Source: CAYPOY01 sp964412395
GTDB lineage: Bacteria; Chloroflexota; Anaerolineae; B4-G1
Length of the DNA stretch: 20,215 nt
Assembly (NCBI GenBank): GCA_964412395.1
Contig: CAYPOY010000067.1
Location: 1 to 20,215 of the forward strand
Reading direction: 5' to 3'
The position numbers and the translations under genes are program-made. The notes under the pieces were generated by a model. It had not been told where the DNA came from. It saw nothing but the letters and a program-made list of their open reading frames with translations, and did not search any database. Shown one piece after another: positions 8,017 through 15,066 of the stretch. Position 1 is the stretch's first letter. Each line of letters starts with the position of its first letter.

Positions 8017-8030
8017 AGGTTTGCTGACAC
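8002..8030 (-). promoter_or_regulatory. Candidate promoter of the type I-B operon
   Basis: On the minus strand a perfect TATAAT lies at 8007-8002, and a GTGTCA (4 of 6 to the -35 consensus) lies at 8030-8025 with the ideal 17-nt spacer. Transcription would start near 7995 and reach the cas8b ATG at 7832 after a leader of about 160 nt. The match is to the sigma-70 consensus only; nothing shows use. Confidence 0.45.
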
Positions 8031-8073
8031 TTTCCTCAATCCGTCTGGAACACCAAAAGGGAGACACAAGCCC

Positions 8074-8307
8074 GTGAGCGAAAACCCGTCCGATGCCCTC
8101 GTCCACACCTTGCGCGAGCGTGGAGCACGGTACGTCGTCGGCACAGAGGGCCATCCGGTCGCCGTCCTCTTGACGCTGGAAGAATACGACCACTACCTGG
8201 ATTTGCTGGACGACGTGGCAGATAGCCAGGATGCCGAACTGGCAGCGCGTCTGGCTCAGGCTGCCGTTCGACCCGCCCGCGAAAAGCATCAATCCTTTCG
8301 AGACTAG
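8074..8307 (+). CDS. Phd/YefM-like antitoxin, orphan
   Basis: This 77-residue protein is the only convincing plus-strand gene. It resembles small type II antitoxins: the segment YVVGTEGHPVAVLLTLEEYDHYLDLL (about residues 20-45) is the strand-turn-strand-helix around the conserved GxPVAVL and EEY of Phd/YefM proteins, and the rest is an acidic and Ala-rich helical tail (DVADSQDAELAARLAQAAV) that normally wraps a RelE/Doc/PIN toxin. The start is GTG, with AAGGGAG about 10 nt upstream. No toxin gene follows: the next 160 nt hold only a hairpin and a fossil. The PIN-like gene at 8859-9326 is on the other strand and part of another operon. A lone antitoxin could be left from a lost pair or act as a regulator of the overlapping cas promoter. 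Confidence 0.72.
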   Translation: MSENPSDALVHTLRERGARYVVGTEGHPVAVLLTLEEYDHYLDLLDDVADSQDAELAARLAQAAVRPAREKHQSFRD

Positions 8308-8321
8308 CTGCGCCAGCGCGA

Positions 8322-8360
8322 GACGTCTTCTGCCAAAATGCAGGCAGAGAATCCGACGTC
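8322..8360. terminator. Imperfect hairpin between convergent genes
   Basis: The arms GACGT (8322-8326) plus TCTGCC (8329-8334) can pair with GGCAGA (8343-8348) plus ACGTC (8356-8360) around an 8-nt loop, with unpaired bases between the two stem blocks. It sits between the 3' ends of the antitoxin (plus) and csx15 (minus), where a terminator would be useful. There is no U tract on either strand, so intrinsic termination is doubtful. Confidence 0.25.
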
Positions 8361-8404
8361 ACAGTTGCTGCCCCGTATCTGCATCCGTTGACTCGCTGAT
8401 TCGC

Positions 8405-8467
8405 TCATTCGTACACCCCCGTCGCCCGCTGGTGTTTCCCCTCCACCCGCTCCCGCAGAATGTCATC
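8405..8467 (-). pseudogene. C-terminal gene fossil B (unknown family) abutting csx15
   Basis: Directly after the csx15 stop, a minus-strand frame reads DDILRERVEGKHQRATGVYE and ends at the TGA at 8407-8405. It shares LRERV-x3-H-x2-A-x-GVY with fossil A at 7868-8000 at a similar distance from the stop codon, with codon-level divergence, so both look like remains of the ends of related genes. An ATG preceded by AAGGAG directly after csx15 opens a different, uninformative frame. Confidence 0.45.
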
Positions 8468-8471
8468 TCCT

Positions 8472-8855
8472 TCAGATGCGCTTCTGGCGTGCAGTGTCCC
8501 GCACCGTCTGCAGGTCCAGCACTTCGGCCACTTCGTAGCGCGGCGGGCGGCTGCCGGCGACAGGGCGCAGACGGACGCAGGTGGGGAAGTAGCCCATGCG
8601 CCCGTGCAGTTCCGCCAGCAGCGTCACGGCGATGAAGTTAAGCGCCGGCGGGACGACCAGCAGCGGCGTCGTCTGCCATTCGGCCGGGGAGAGAGCGCAG
8701 GCATCGGCCAGCGTGACGGCCTGGGGCGCGAAGGGCCGGTCGTGGTCGAACTGCGCCGGCACGTGGCGCACCTCAGCGACGCTCTCGCCGGTGATGTCCT
8801 CGACCTGGCTTATTTGGTCGGGGGTTAGGGGGTGGGAGAAGTTGAGGAGGAACAT
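8472..8855 (-). CDS. csx15: Csx15 family CRISPR ancillary protein
   Basis: This 127-residue protein closely fits my memory of the Csx15 family, a small type III-associated protein. Recognisable parts are FLLNFSHPLTPDQISQVEDITG at the N-terminus, the central FDHDRPFAPQAVTL and LSPAEWQTTPLLVVPPALNFIA segments, LAELHGRMGYFP, and the C-terminal PPRYEVAEVLDLQTVRD. The fold is expected to be a compact alpha/beta (Rossmann-like) unit. Csx15 proteins occur with cyclic-oligoadenylate signalling systems and have been linked to binding of that second messenger, fitting the Cas10 cyclase and CARF protein upstream. It starts 3 nt after the PIN gene stop and is the last intact gene of the right operon. The exact biochemical role here is inference. 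Confidence 0.82.
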   Translation of the reverse strand: MFLLNFSHPLTPDQISQVEDITGESVAEVRHVPAQFDHDRPFAPQAVTLADACALSPAEWQTTPLLVVPPALNFIAVTLLAELHGRMGYFPTCVRLRPVAGSRPPRYEVAEVLDLQTVRDTARQKRI

Positions 8856-8858
8856 CAG

Positions 8859-9326
8859 TCATACACCTTTTGTTTTCAGCAGGCGCAATGCCTCTTTTGC
8901 ATCACAAACAGTCAGTCCCAGTTCACCCTCAAGATAAACGAGGGCTTGGGCATGAGTAGAATCTTTACCTTTTGGGCCTTTGCCCATATCGCTGTCTTCT
9001 GTGAACAGGATTTTACCGCAGCGACAAGCGACTGCGATGAACACGTGATCTGAGGGACCACGACAGCCATAGCTTGATAAAATCCTCGCATGTCTTTTCG
9101 GCAGCTTGCCATCGTGCCATTCGAACTGAGGTGACACCTCACTGTACCATTTTTCGAACAATTCCACCCCGGATAGTTTGTTTCTGTACTCTGCATGCAT
9201 ATGTGAACCAAAATCCAGACAAATTCCAACACCGGTAGTCCAAACCAGTATCGTGACTCCCAAATAGTCCAACGACTGTTGCAGAAACGCATTGACCAGA
9301 ATATTGGTATCAATCGTTACCCGCAT
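8859..9326 (-). CDS. PIN-like domain nuclease
   Basis: This 155-residue protein begins with the PIN signature MRVTIDTNILVNAF (D6), has an acidic residue after the first helices (E46 in MHAEYRNKL), then D93 in PSDHVFIAVA and the ED-S-D cluster at 110-113 in KILFTEDSDMG. These four acidic positions are spaced as in metal-dependent PIN ribonucleases. The ATG at 9326 lies within the last codons of the DUF3696-type ATPase gene, a 17-nt overlap in another frame, so the two are probably translated together. It ends 3 nt before csx15. It is longer than a typical VapC (about 130 residues) and has no VapB partner; the ATPase may be the controlling partner. Target RNA is unknown. Confidence 0.75.
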   Translation of the reverse strand: MRVTIDTNILVNAFLQQSLDYLGVTILVWTTGVGICLDFGSHMHAEYRNKLSGVELFEKWYSEVSPQFEWHDGKLPKRHARILSSYGCRGPSDHVFIAVACRCGKILFTEDSDMGKGPKGKDSTHAQALVYLEGELGLTVCDAKEALRLLKTKGV

Positions 9327-10160
9327 CGCTGTGCTCCAACAGGTTGAGTTTGGCTATGTCCTGATTGATCAGCATAACTTGCTCGTAATCGTCGGAGAAA
9401 AATCGCTTGAATCCATCAGGCTGCTTCACGTATTGCCCCTGTTCATCGATCCCAACAGATTCTATGCGACTGACGCCGGCCTCGCGTTCAAAAAAGTAGA
9501 CGGCTAGCTGACCGGTTGCAAGCTCTGGCCCATTCTCGTCATCCGCCGCAACGGGGATGTCTCTGGCACGCTTGATGCGGTTAAGACTAGTTCGCGCAAT
9601 GCGCCGCCGGAACCGCAGCAACAAGTGTTCGCTGTGCGTTTCAATCAGCAAGCGCACCCCTCCTTTTGCCACACGAATGAACAGATCACCTAACTTGACC
9701 TGAGCGCCAGGATGAAGGTGCGATTCGGGTTCCTCTATAATAATAGTTGCTTCTTTTTCTGCCAGCGCACATTCCAGGACAACCGGCAGCATTTGTGACC
9801 AACCAAAACCCGTGTCACACAAATTGCTCTCTATACCTGCCGCGTCCTCCTCGCGGAGTCTAACCTCAAAGATGGATTGATACGGCTTGCGCTCCTCGTC
9901 GAGAGCATACACTTCAAATTGAATCCCCAGCCCAAGCTCTTTCAGGCGAGTGTTGATCCGCCCCAGGTTCCTCTCCCACTGACGAGTTCCCCAGGTAGCG
10001 AGCAAGTTCTCCATCACATTCAGGCCTTGCCTGTGAGCGCGGCTCGACATGGCACCGGGGGCATAATAGAATCGCTGTGGTTCGCTGCGCACAGGGCCAA
10101 GATAATGCAGTGATTCGAGAAAACCTGATATGACCTGCCGGAATTCGTCTAGCAATTTAC
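9310..10160 (-). CDS. AAA ATPase with DUF3696-like tail, C-terminal part (5' side in assembly gap)
   Basis: This is the C-terminal portion of a SMC/ABC-like AAA ATPase whose N-terminal portion is at 10171-10892 across the N run. The true frame enters from the gap (KLLDEFRQVISGF), so the ATG at 10155 is unlikely to be the real start. Visible features in order are a HYLGPVRSEPQRFYY motif, an ABC-signature-like DTGFGWSQMLPVV, Walker B TIIIEEPESHLHP, and the switch segment LLIETHSEHLLLRFRRRI. A C-terminal DUF3696-like part follows, with VYFFEREAG and IDEQGQYVKQPDGFKRFF. Such ATPases (AAA_15/AAA_21 class) often act as sensors that control a toxic effector in phage defence. The partner here is the overlapping PIN-like gene downstream. 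Confidence 0.85.
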
Positions 10161-10170
10161 NNNNNNNNNN
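10161..10170. other. Assembly gap (10 N)
   Basis: Ten undetermined bases interrupt the ATPase gene. The reading frames on the two sides agree only if the true gap length is 2 modulo 3, so 10 is a placeholder, or else the gene is frameshifted. No base content can be inferred for this stretch. Confidence 0.99.
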
Positions 10171-10892
10171 TAGTCACTCTCAAATTCGGTGTCAAGTTTA
10201 GGCAGTGCAGGTAAAAAGCCCACTCCCACGCCAAAGTCTCCAACTCTGTCCCACGGGTTCTCGACAGTTGGATCCAGACGTTGTTCTATGAGACTGGGTG
10301 GAAAGCCCCATTCGCCGGCAACAGTTTCATTCTCCAACCATTCAGCAGCAAAGATCAAAGTGCCGGCGGCGTCGTTACCCTGAATGTTCAGCCACGGCGC
10401 GCGAATTTCAATGCTCTGCAGAATAATGCGCCGGGTGGCCCGTGCCGGCCCAAAAACCAGTTGAAGCGTAGCCCACGCTTCCTCATCGCTTACAACCGGC
10501 TCACCCCTGGCCTGGGCTTCTAACCGCTTTTCTTCTGATTGAAAGCTCTGCAATAGTTCCGGGCGAATCCGACATTTAAACCCAAAAACTATCGTCTTGC
10601 CCTCAACTTTACTGTCTCCCGACCCTGTTTTGTGGTGAACGAGGTGCTGGAAAGAACCGGCATCTATACCATCCTCAGAAAACAATGTTAACGATCCTCG
10701 GCCGGAAGGACTGGTGAGGCTCTGTCTCAACAACAGCAGTGCACGCAGGATCGCGCTCTTGCCGGTCGCGTTGCGACCGAACAGTAGGTTAAGCGGTCGC
10801 AACTCGATCCAGCCACTATCCTCGAACCCCATAAAGTTCCAGACGCGAAAGGCTCGGACGCTCAAATCCTCCTCCTGTCTCAATCTGGCCAT
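10171..10892 (-). CDS. AAA ATPase with DUF3696-like tail, N-terminal part (3' side in assembly gap)
   Basis: This is the N-terminal portion of the ATPase continued at 9310-10160. It starts with ATG at 10892, overlapping the end of the cold-shock RAMP gene by 13 nt in another frame, so it belongs to the same operon. After a first strand (FRVWNFMGFEDSGWIEL) it carries Walker A GRNATGKS at residues 39-46, then an LRALLLLRQSL helix and an AAA_15-type insert with FQHLVHHKT. Charged and variable stretches around residues 110-170 would be the coiled-coil or lid region. The segment runs into the N run after FESD. With both parts the protein would be about 525-530 residues or more, normal for DUF3696-type ATPases. 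It is not a known core component of type III CRISPR systems. Confidence 0.85.
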
Positions 10893-13078
10893 GGTTGCAC
10901 ATCCTCGGCCTTGGGGCCTTTCATCCCTTGAACCTGGCGGAAAATGACTTTTTGCCCACGAGTCAATGTCGTTACTCCTTGGACCAGATCGCTTTTGTGG
11001 ACGAAAACGTCAGGGCCACCGTCGTCGGGCACGATAAAACCAAAGGAGCGGCTGCGGCCCAGCCCAAAGTCTTTCACTGTGCCTTGCCGAAAGCCGGGCC
11101 GGATACGGTCGAGTGGCGCTTGGCGCCCGCTTACTGCCAGCGGGTCAGGTAACACAGGCCGTCCCTTGTACTCGTTCCCATACTTGGGGTGCTCAATCAG
11201 CAGGTAGCGTGTCTGTCTGGCATCGGGGCCAGGCCAGGAAAGCATCGCCAGCAAAGCCTGAATACGGTCTACCTCTGCCAGGGATTGAGCGTCTGTCGGG
11301 TTCAAGACATTATTATCCAGAATGAGTTGCTCAAACGCTTCGACAGTCTTCTCGACCAGATTTTCTTCTGTCTTGTTCCCCCTTGCCCATCGCTCATCTT
11401 GAAAGAGTCGCCTGTAACGTTGCGCACGATCCGTCAGATGCAGCGTGGCTTCGATCTTGACCGCTCCCATCCCATAAGGCTTGCCCATACCCAGCTTGAG
11501 CCGGTAGTCTTCATCTTGCGCCTTATCCAGTACCCACAGCAACGCCCCCAACTCTACGTCCGACAGGTTCTCGAACCGAATTTGAAAGCCAAAGGTCACG
11601 CCGGCTTTTACCGGCCGGATCCAGGTATGCTGTGTGTCCTGGTCGCTCACCTGCTCCGGCTCTTGAATGTCTTCCAGCTTCACGGTGCCCTTGTGCCAAT
11701 AGAGCTTGTGCCCCCGGATCACCGTTTCACCGGGGGTGTCACTGGCATAGTGGAGCAGCCTCACCGATTGATTGGGCGCTGTTTGCACCAAATAGTGCTG
11801 AAAAGTCGTGGGTTTGGGACTGCCCAGGATTTTCGGCTCTACCGGCTCCTCGTCGGCCAGCCATACTTGATCCTGGCCCTCATTGAGCCGGGCGTCCGTG
11901 ACGAAAATCCGCCCAGCAAAAGCGCGCGCTTTGCCCTCCCCTTTGGCTTTGGTGTAACCAAACATCGCCTCGGCCAGGTCGGTGTCATCATCCTCCTGGC
12001 GCAAGATCTCGGGCACATAGTCTCGCGGGGAACTGGCGCGTTGGGCGTCCTTGCGCCGGAAAGGTATGCGAAAGTTGGGCGTGTGACCAAAGGCGCGGAT
12101 CACATCGTCGGGACTGACCAGATAAAAGATGGGCCTTCCCTCGACCAGACACCCCATTTGCCGGTTGAACGGCGGGTCTTGCTTTTGAAAGTCGGTCAGG
12201 CTGGCGCGATAATCTCGAATGGCGTCGTCATCAATCGGGATCAAGTCTTTTATCGCAACTCGCTCTCCTACATCTGCCGCTGAGACAATAGAGTGATTCC
12301 TGCGCGGCGATTCGCCCCCGGCTTTTGACATACTGCCTGTGCAAACCATCGTGCCCTGATTAGGATATTCGCCGCGCTTGCCGACCCGCTCAATAACCCA
12401 ACGTCCCCTCGGCGTGCGCTTGGTGGTGAAACTGACCTCTATGTAATCGGGACGATAATCAGGCTCGTTGAAATGGTGACGCAGCACGGTGCGTGGAACG
12501 TGTTGTTCTTTGACCTTGAGGAAGGATTCCCCTCGGATCTGTTTCGCGGGCAGGATGTACCACTTTTCTCCGTGCTTTACAACGTAGCCGGCCTCCACCT
12601 TCCCCAGCGCGTCCCTATAGGGCCGGGCCAGTGGATCGGACCTGGGAGCGGCCACCGCGCGGAAGAAATACCGCTGCTGATCGGTCACCCACTGCATCTT
12701 GCCATACCCCACAATCTCCACCAGCGCCCGCAACATCCCCCGCAGGCTGCTGCCGGGGATCAGTGGACGGAGCGGGTCCTCGGTGTAGAAAAAGTCAGGC
12801 TTGTGCCGCACCTGTTCACGCCAGGGGAGCTTTTCTTCAGCTTTCTCGTCCTGCGACCGCTCAAACTCGTCCAGTTCCAGCGCCGCCCGCACGTAGAGGG
12901 GCGATGCCGTCGTCAGGTCGCAATCAATCCAGCCAGTGTATTGGTCTGGGTAGTAGCGATCCTGGTCGGGCAGACTCTCCGGGTCCACCGTCAGCACCCG
13001 CTCCGGCAGCGGCACAAAGTTATAGGGCGCTTTGGCAGCGCGCTCTCGTGGATTATGATGTACAGGCCATTTACTCAT
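10880..13078 (-). CDS. TIGR03986-like RAMP (Cas7 with large insertion) fused to a cold-shock domain
   Basis: This 732-residue protein starts with APYNFVPLPERVL and GWIDCDLTTASPLYVRA, typical of TIGR03986 CRISPR RAMP proteins. A Cas7-like core follows, with PLIPGSSLRGMLRALVEI around residue 105 and RQMGCLVEGRPIFYL about residue 310. The large middle region is an insertion relative to simple Cas7 proteins, which fits the Cas7-insertion subunit of III-Dv complexes. Residues 664-729 form a complete cold-shock domain: GTVKDFG, RNP1-like SFGFI (678-682) and RNP2-like VFVH (691-694), then GQKVIFRQV and KGPKAEDV. Cold-shock domains bind single-stranded RNA or DNA, so the tail may help hold target RNA. 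The gene overlaps the Csx19 stop by 8 nt and the ATPase start by 13 nt. The fusion is continuous in frame with no internal start signal I trust. Confidence 0.88.
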   Translation of the reverse strand: MSKWPVHHNPRERAAKAPYNFVPLPERVLTVDPESLPDQDRYYPDQYTGWIDCDLTTASPLYVRAALELDEFERSQDEKAEEKLPWREQVRHKPDFFYTEDPLRPLIPGSSLRGMLRALVEIVGYGKMQWVTDQQRYFFRAVAAPRSDPLARPYRDALGKVEAGYVVKHGEKWYILPAKQIRGESFLKVKEQHVPRTVLRHHFNEPDYRPDYIEVSFTTKRTPRGRWVIERVGKRGEYPNQGTMVCTGSMSKAGGESPRRNHSIVSAADVGERVAIKDLIPIDDDAIRDYRASLTDFQKQDPPFNRQMGCLVEGRPIFYLVSPDDVIRAFGHTPNFRIPFRRKDAQRASSPRDYVPEILRQEDDDTDLAEAMFGYTKAKGEGKARAFAGRIFVTDARLNEGQDQVWLADEEPVEPKILGSPKPTTFQHYLVQTAPNQSVRLLHYASDTPGETVIRGHKLYWHKGTVKLEDIQEPEQVSDQDTQHTWIRPVKAGVTFGFQIRFENLSDVELGALLWVLDKAQDEDYRLKLGMGKPYGMGAVKIEATLHLTDRAQRYRRLFQDERWARGNKTEENLVEKTVEAFEQLILDNNVLNPTDAQSLAEVDRIQALLAMLSWPGPDARQTRYLLIEHPKYGNEYKGRPVLPDPLAVSGRQAPLDRIRPGFRQGTVKDFGLGRSRSFGFIVPDDGGPDVFVHKSDLVQGVTTLTRGQKVIFRQVQGMKGPKAEDVQPWPD

Positions 13079-13691
13079 CGGTGTCCTCCTCTCGTTTCTC
13101 AGCCCATAGCCCCGTCAAGCGGCTCTGGACGATGACCACCGTCCCGCTTTCGTCGCGCCCCAGATAGTGACGCACCCCCAGGCGCAAGGGATGCCATCGC
13201 TTTCTCTTTTTCTCCGGTGGGTCAAAGGGAATGTCGGCCGCCGGCAGTGGTGGCAGCGCGTGGCGCAACCCCTGGCGACCGTCGGCCACCAACGTAAAGT
13301 CTTCTTTTCGTTGCTCAACCTGAGTGCCCCAGAGGATGTGTGCTTCGTCAAATGCCTCGGCTTGTCCGCCGCGATGATCCTGCAAGCGACGAGCCTCGAA
13401 GCTGTTTTCCACTCGCCAGACCCGCACTTCCGCGTCACTCCCAAAGAGCCGGGCTTGCTGTAGCGTTATAGCCCGCAATGGCGGCGAGACTTGAGGAAAT
13501 ACACTGTCAGAGGTGACCAGTTGTCCATTCCGCATTCGTCCCCAAATCACACCATCGTCGGCGTGGGCCAGGAACCAGACGGCGTCGCCCACGCCGGGCT
13601 GCTTCCGGAACCAGGCCAGGGGATCAACAGTGAAATCTGTGGTGTCTAACGGTTGTACCTGGCAGGCAATCGGTTTGGTCTCTCGTTTCAT
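13071..13691 (-). CDS. csx19: Csx19 family protein, type III-D marker
   Basis: This 206-residue protein matches Csx19 (TIGR03984), a subunit found in type III-D effectors. Characteristic pieces are GVGDAVWFLAHADDGVIWGR (residues 29-48), the PPLRAITLQQARLFG region and EVRVWRVENSFEARRL. I chose the ATG at 13691, because GGAGGAAGGATGAG lies immediately upstream and the preceding double-RAMP gene stops at 13693, leaving one base between them. An upstream ATG at 13799 would overlap that gene by over 100 nt. The stop overlaps the start of the next RAMP gene by 8 nt. No catalytic motif is expected; the protein is thought to be structural within the complex. The lysine/arginine cluster EKKRKRWH near residue 163 could contact RNA. 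Confidence 0.87.
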   Translation of the reverse strand: MKRETKPIACQVQPLDTTDFTVDPLAWFRKQPGVGDAVWFLAHADDGVIWGRMRNGQLVTSDSVFPQVSPPLRAITLQQARLFGSDAEVRVWRVENSFEARRLQDHRGGQAEAFDEAHILWGTQVEQRKEDFTLVADGRQGLRHALPPLPAADIPFDPPEKKRKRWHPLRLGVRHYLGRDESGTVVIVQSRLTGLWAEKREEDTDE

Positions 13692-13692
13692 C

Positions 13693-15066
13693 TCATCCTT
13701 CCTCCACAAAAGCCTGGACAAACTGCTCCAGCCGGTCTCTGTCTCCCTCAACGTGAATAGTGTCATCGTCTCGCCGGGTGAGCGTCCAGCAAGCGCCATT
13801 ATAGGTCAAAGTAGCGCGTTTCCCCTTCAACCTGCCTCGCCCAATGCTGCTCTCACCGCCCAGGGCCAAATCGCCGGTCCACAAATCTTTTAGTAGCAAG
13901 AGGAGCAACCCCACGTCCGCCTCTTTGGGGTTTGGCAACGTCAGGTAAATCTTTACCTGGGTGTCTCCTTTGCCAAAGACTGGCTGCTTGCTAAAAAGTG
14001 CGCCTGGGTAGGCGCCGCCGGTAAAGCGATCGATCTTGATCCGGCTCTGCACCAGTTCCAGCGGATTCCGAATCACCGTCTCTGCCACCCACAAACGACT
14101 GGCCGTGAGATCTGTTTCTTGGTCGCCCTCCCGCTGGCGGTAGCCGAACAGTTGATTGGTAACGTCATAGCCATCTTTGCCCAACGTGTTGGCGATGCGC
14201 AAGGCTCTAGCCCGCAAAGCCCCGGCCAGGCTGGTGCCGCTGAGGATAGGGACCTCTTGCCCGCTGCGATTGGAGTGCAGGTGTACCATATCCGGTGCAC
14301 TGGCCTCACCCGATCCGGAGCAAATCAGCAACGATCCATCAACGTCGAAAATGCCTTCCAGGATGCACACCGGCCGGTGATACTCATCCGGAGCCGGGAC
14401 ATCCAACAAAGCCGCAATGTCTGTGCCTTCCTTTTGGTCAGAAGAATCATTGTCCAGCCAGGCAACAAGCCCCTGGGGGCTGGTCACATCGTAGCGGCGA
14501 ACCCTCCACCCGGTGACGCGGCAGCGGCCAAACCCACGCCGCTTGCGCTTGCCCAGGTGAATCTCGCCTTTTTCCAGCCCTCGCAGCGCCAGCACAAACG
14601 CCGTTCGCAACTTATCTTCTTGGCCTTTGAGCACCGAGAGCTCAAATGATAGTTCAAATTCAGTGCCGGCAGCTAAAAGCTCCATGTCGAACTTTTTTCC
14701 GGCCTCGGCGGTGCAGGTCGTGGGCTCAATCGCCACGCCATCCCGCAGTTCCACATCAGGTTCACCGCCCAGAGCGTCGTCTACGATCAGCGGACTCTGA
14801 ACGCTTTCCTTTTCCTCGGCGCTGACCTTGCCAAAGAGCGAATCAGCCAACGACGCCGAGTGCTCTCGGAGATAGTGACGCACAGCGCCAGCGATAGAGG
14901 CGCCGGTCAACAGGGCCTTCCCTTCCAATGGGTCTAAAAGCAGAGGCATATCCAGGGAGTCCTGGGCATCGCCGCTGCCCAGGTGGGTGGGGGTCTCTAA
15001 CACCAATGTTCCCTCGACGACGATTCGTTCCCGGATGCCACGCGGATTTTGCCATTGAGCATTCAT
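13693..15066 (-). CDS. Double Cas7 (two fused Csm3-like RAMP domains), type III-D
   Basis: This 457-residue protein contains two Cas7/Csm3-like RAMP units. Unit 1 (about 1-195) has HLGSGDAQDSLDMPLLLD with a candidate catalytic D39, the helix start LTGASIAGAVR (53-63), the thumb-like LRDGVAIEPTTCTA, and the basic Gly-rich loop GKRKRRGFGR (172-181). Unit 2 (about 230-430) repeats the plan: GSGEASAPDMVHL with D259, LSGTSLAGALR (275-285), RIKIDRFTGGAYPGALF, and the Gly-rich GGESSIGRGR. In type III complexes the aspartate at this loop cuts target RNA at 6-nt steps, so two cut sites are expected. The architecture equals the Cas7-2x subunit of III-Dv complexes. It overlaps the csx10 stop by 4 nt. 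No frameshift separates the units, so the fusion is real. Confidence 0.9.
   Translation of the reverse strand: MNAQWQNPRGIRERIVVEGTLVLETPTHLGSGDAQDSLDMPLLLDPLEGKALLTGASIAGAVRHYLREHSASLADSLFGKVSAEEKESVQSPLIVDDALGGEPDVELRDGVAIEPTTCTAEAGKKFDMELLAAGTEFELSFELSVLKGQEDKLRTAFVLALRGLEKGEIHLGKRKRRGFGRCRVTGWRVRRYDVTSPQGLVAWLDNDSSDQKEGTDIAALLDVPAPDEYHRPVCILEGIFDVDGSLLICSGSGEASAPDMVHLHSNRSGQEVPILSGTSLAGALRARALRIANTLGKDGYDVTNQLFGYRQREGDQETDLTASRLWVAETVIRNPLELVQSRIKIDRFTGGAYPGALFSKQPVFGKGDTQVKIYLTLPNPKEADVGLLLLLLKDLWTGDLALGGESSIGRGRLKGKRATLTYNGACWTLTRRDDDTIHVEGDRDRLEQFVQAFVEEG

Noticed and set aside
8036..8362. Minus-strand open frames opposite the antitoxin gene as a toxin gene
   Set aside because: They are antisense to a recognisable Phd/YefM-like protein, and their products are arginine/proline-rich shadows without RelE, Doc or PIN motifs.
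10149..10155. ATG at 10155 as a true start of a separate gene
   Set aside because: The coding frame clearly continues upstream into the N gap, and the ATPase needs both parts to have Walker A and Walker B.
11189..12283. 364-codon plus-strand open frame
   Set aside because: It lies fully antisense to the cold-shock RAMP gene, whose motifs are clear. No ribosome site or family similarity is visible.
13692..13799. Upstream ATG extension of csx19 to 13799
   Set aside because: It would overlap the double Cas7 gene by more than 100 nt and adds residues without family similarity. The ATG at 13691 has a strong Shine-Dalgarno and sits one base after the upstream stop.
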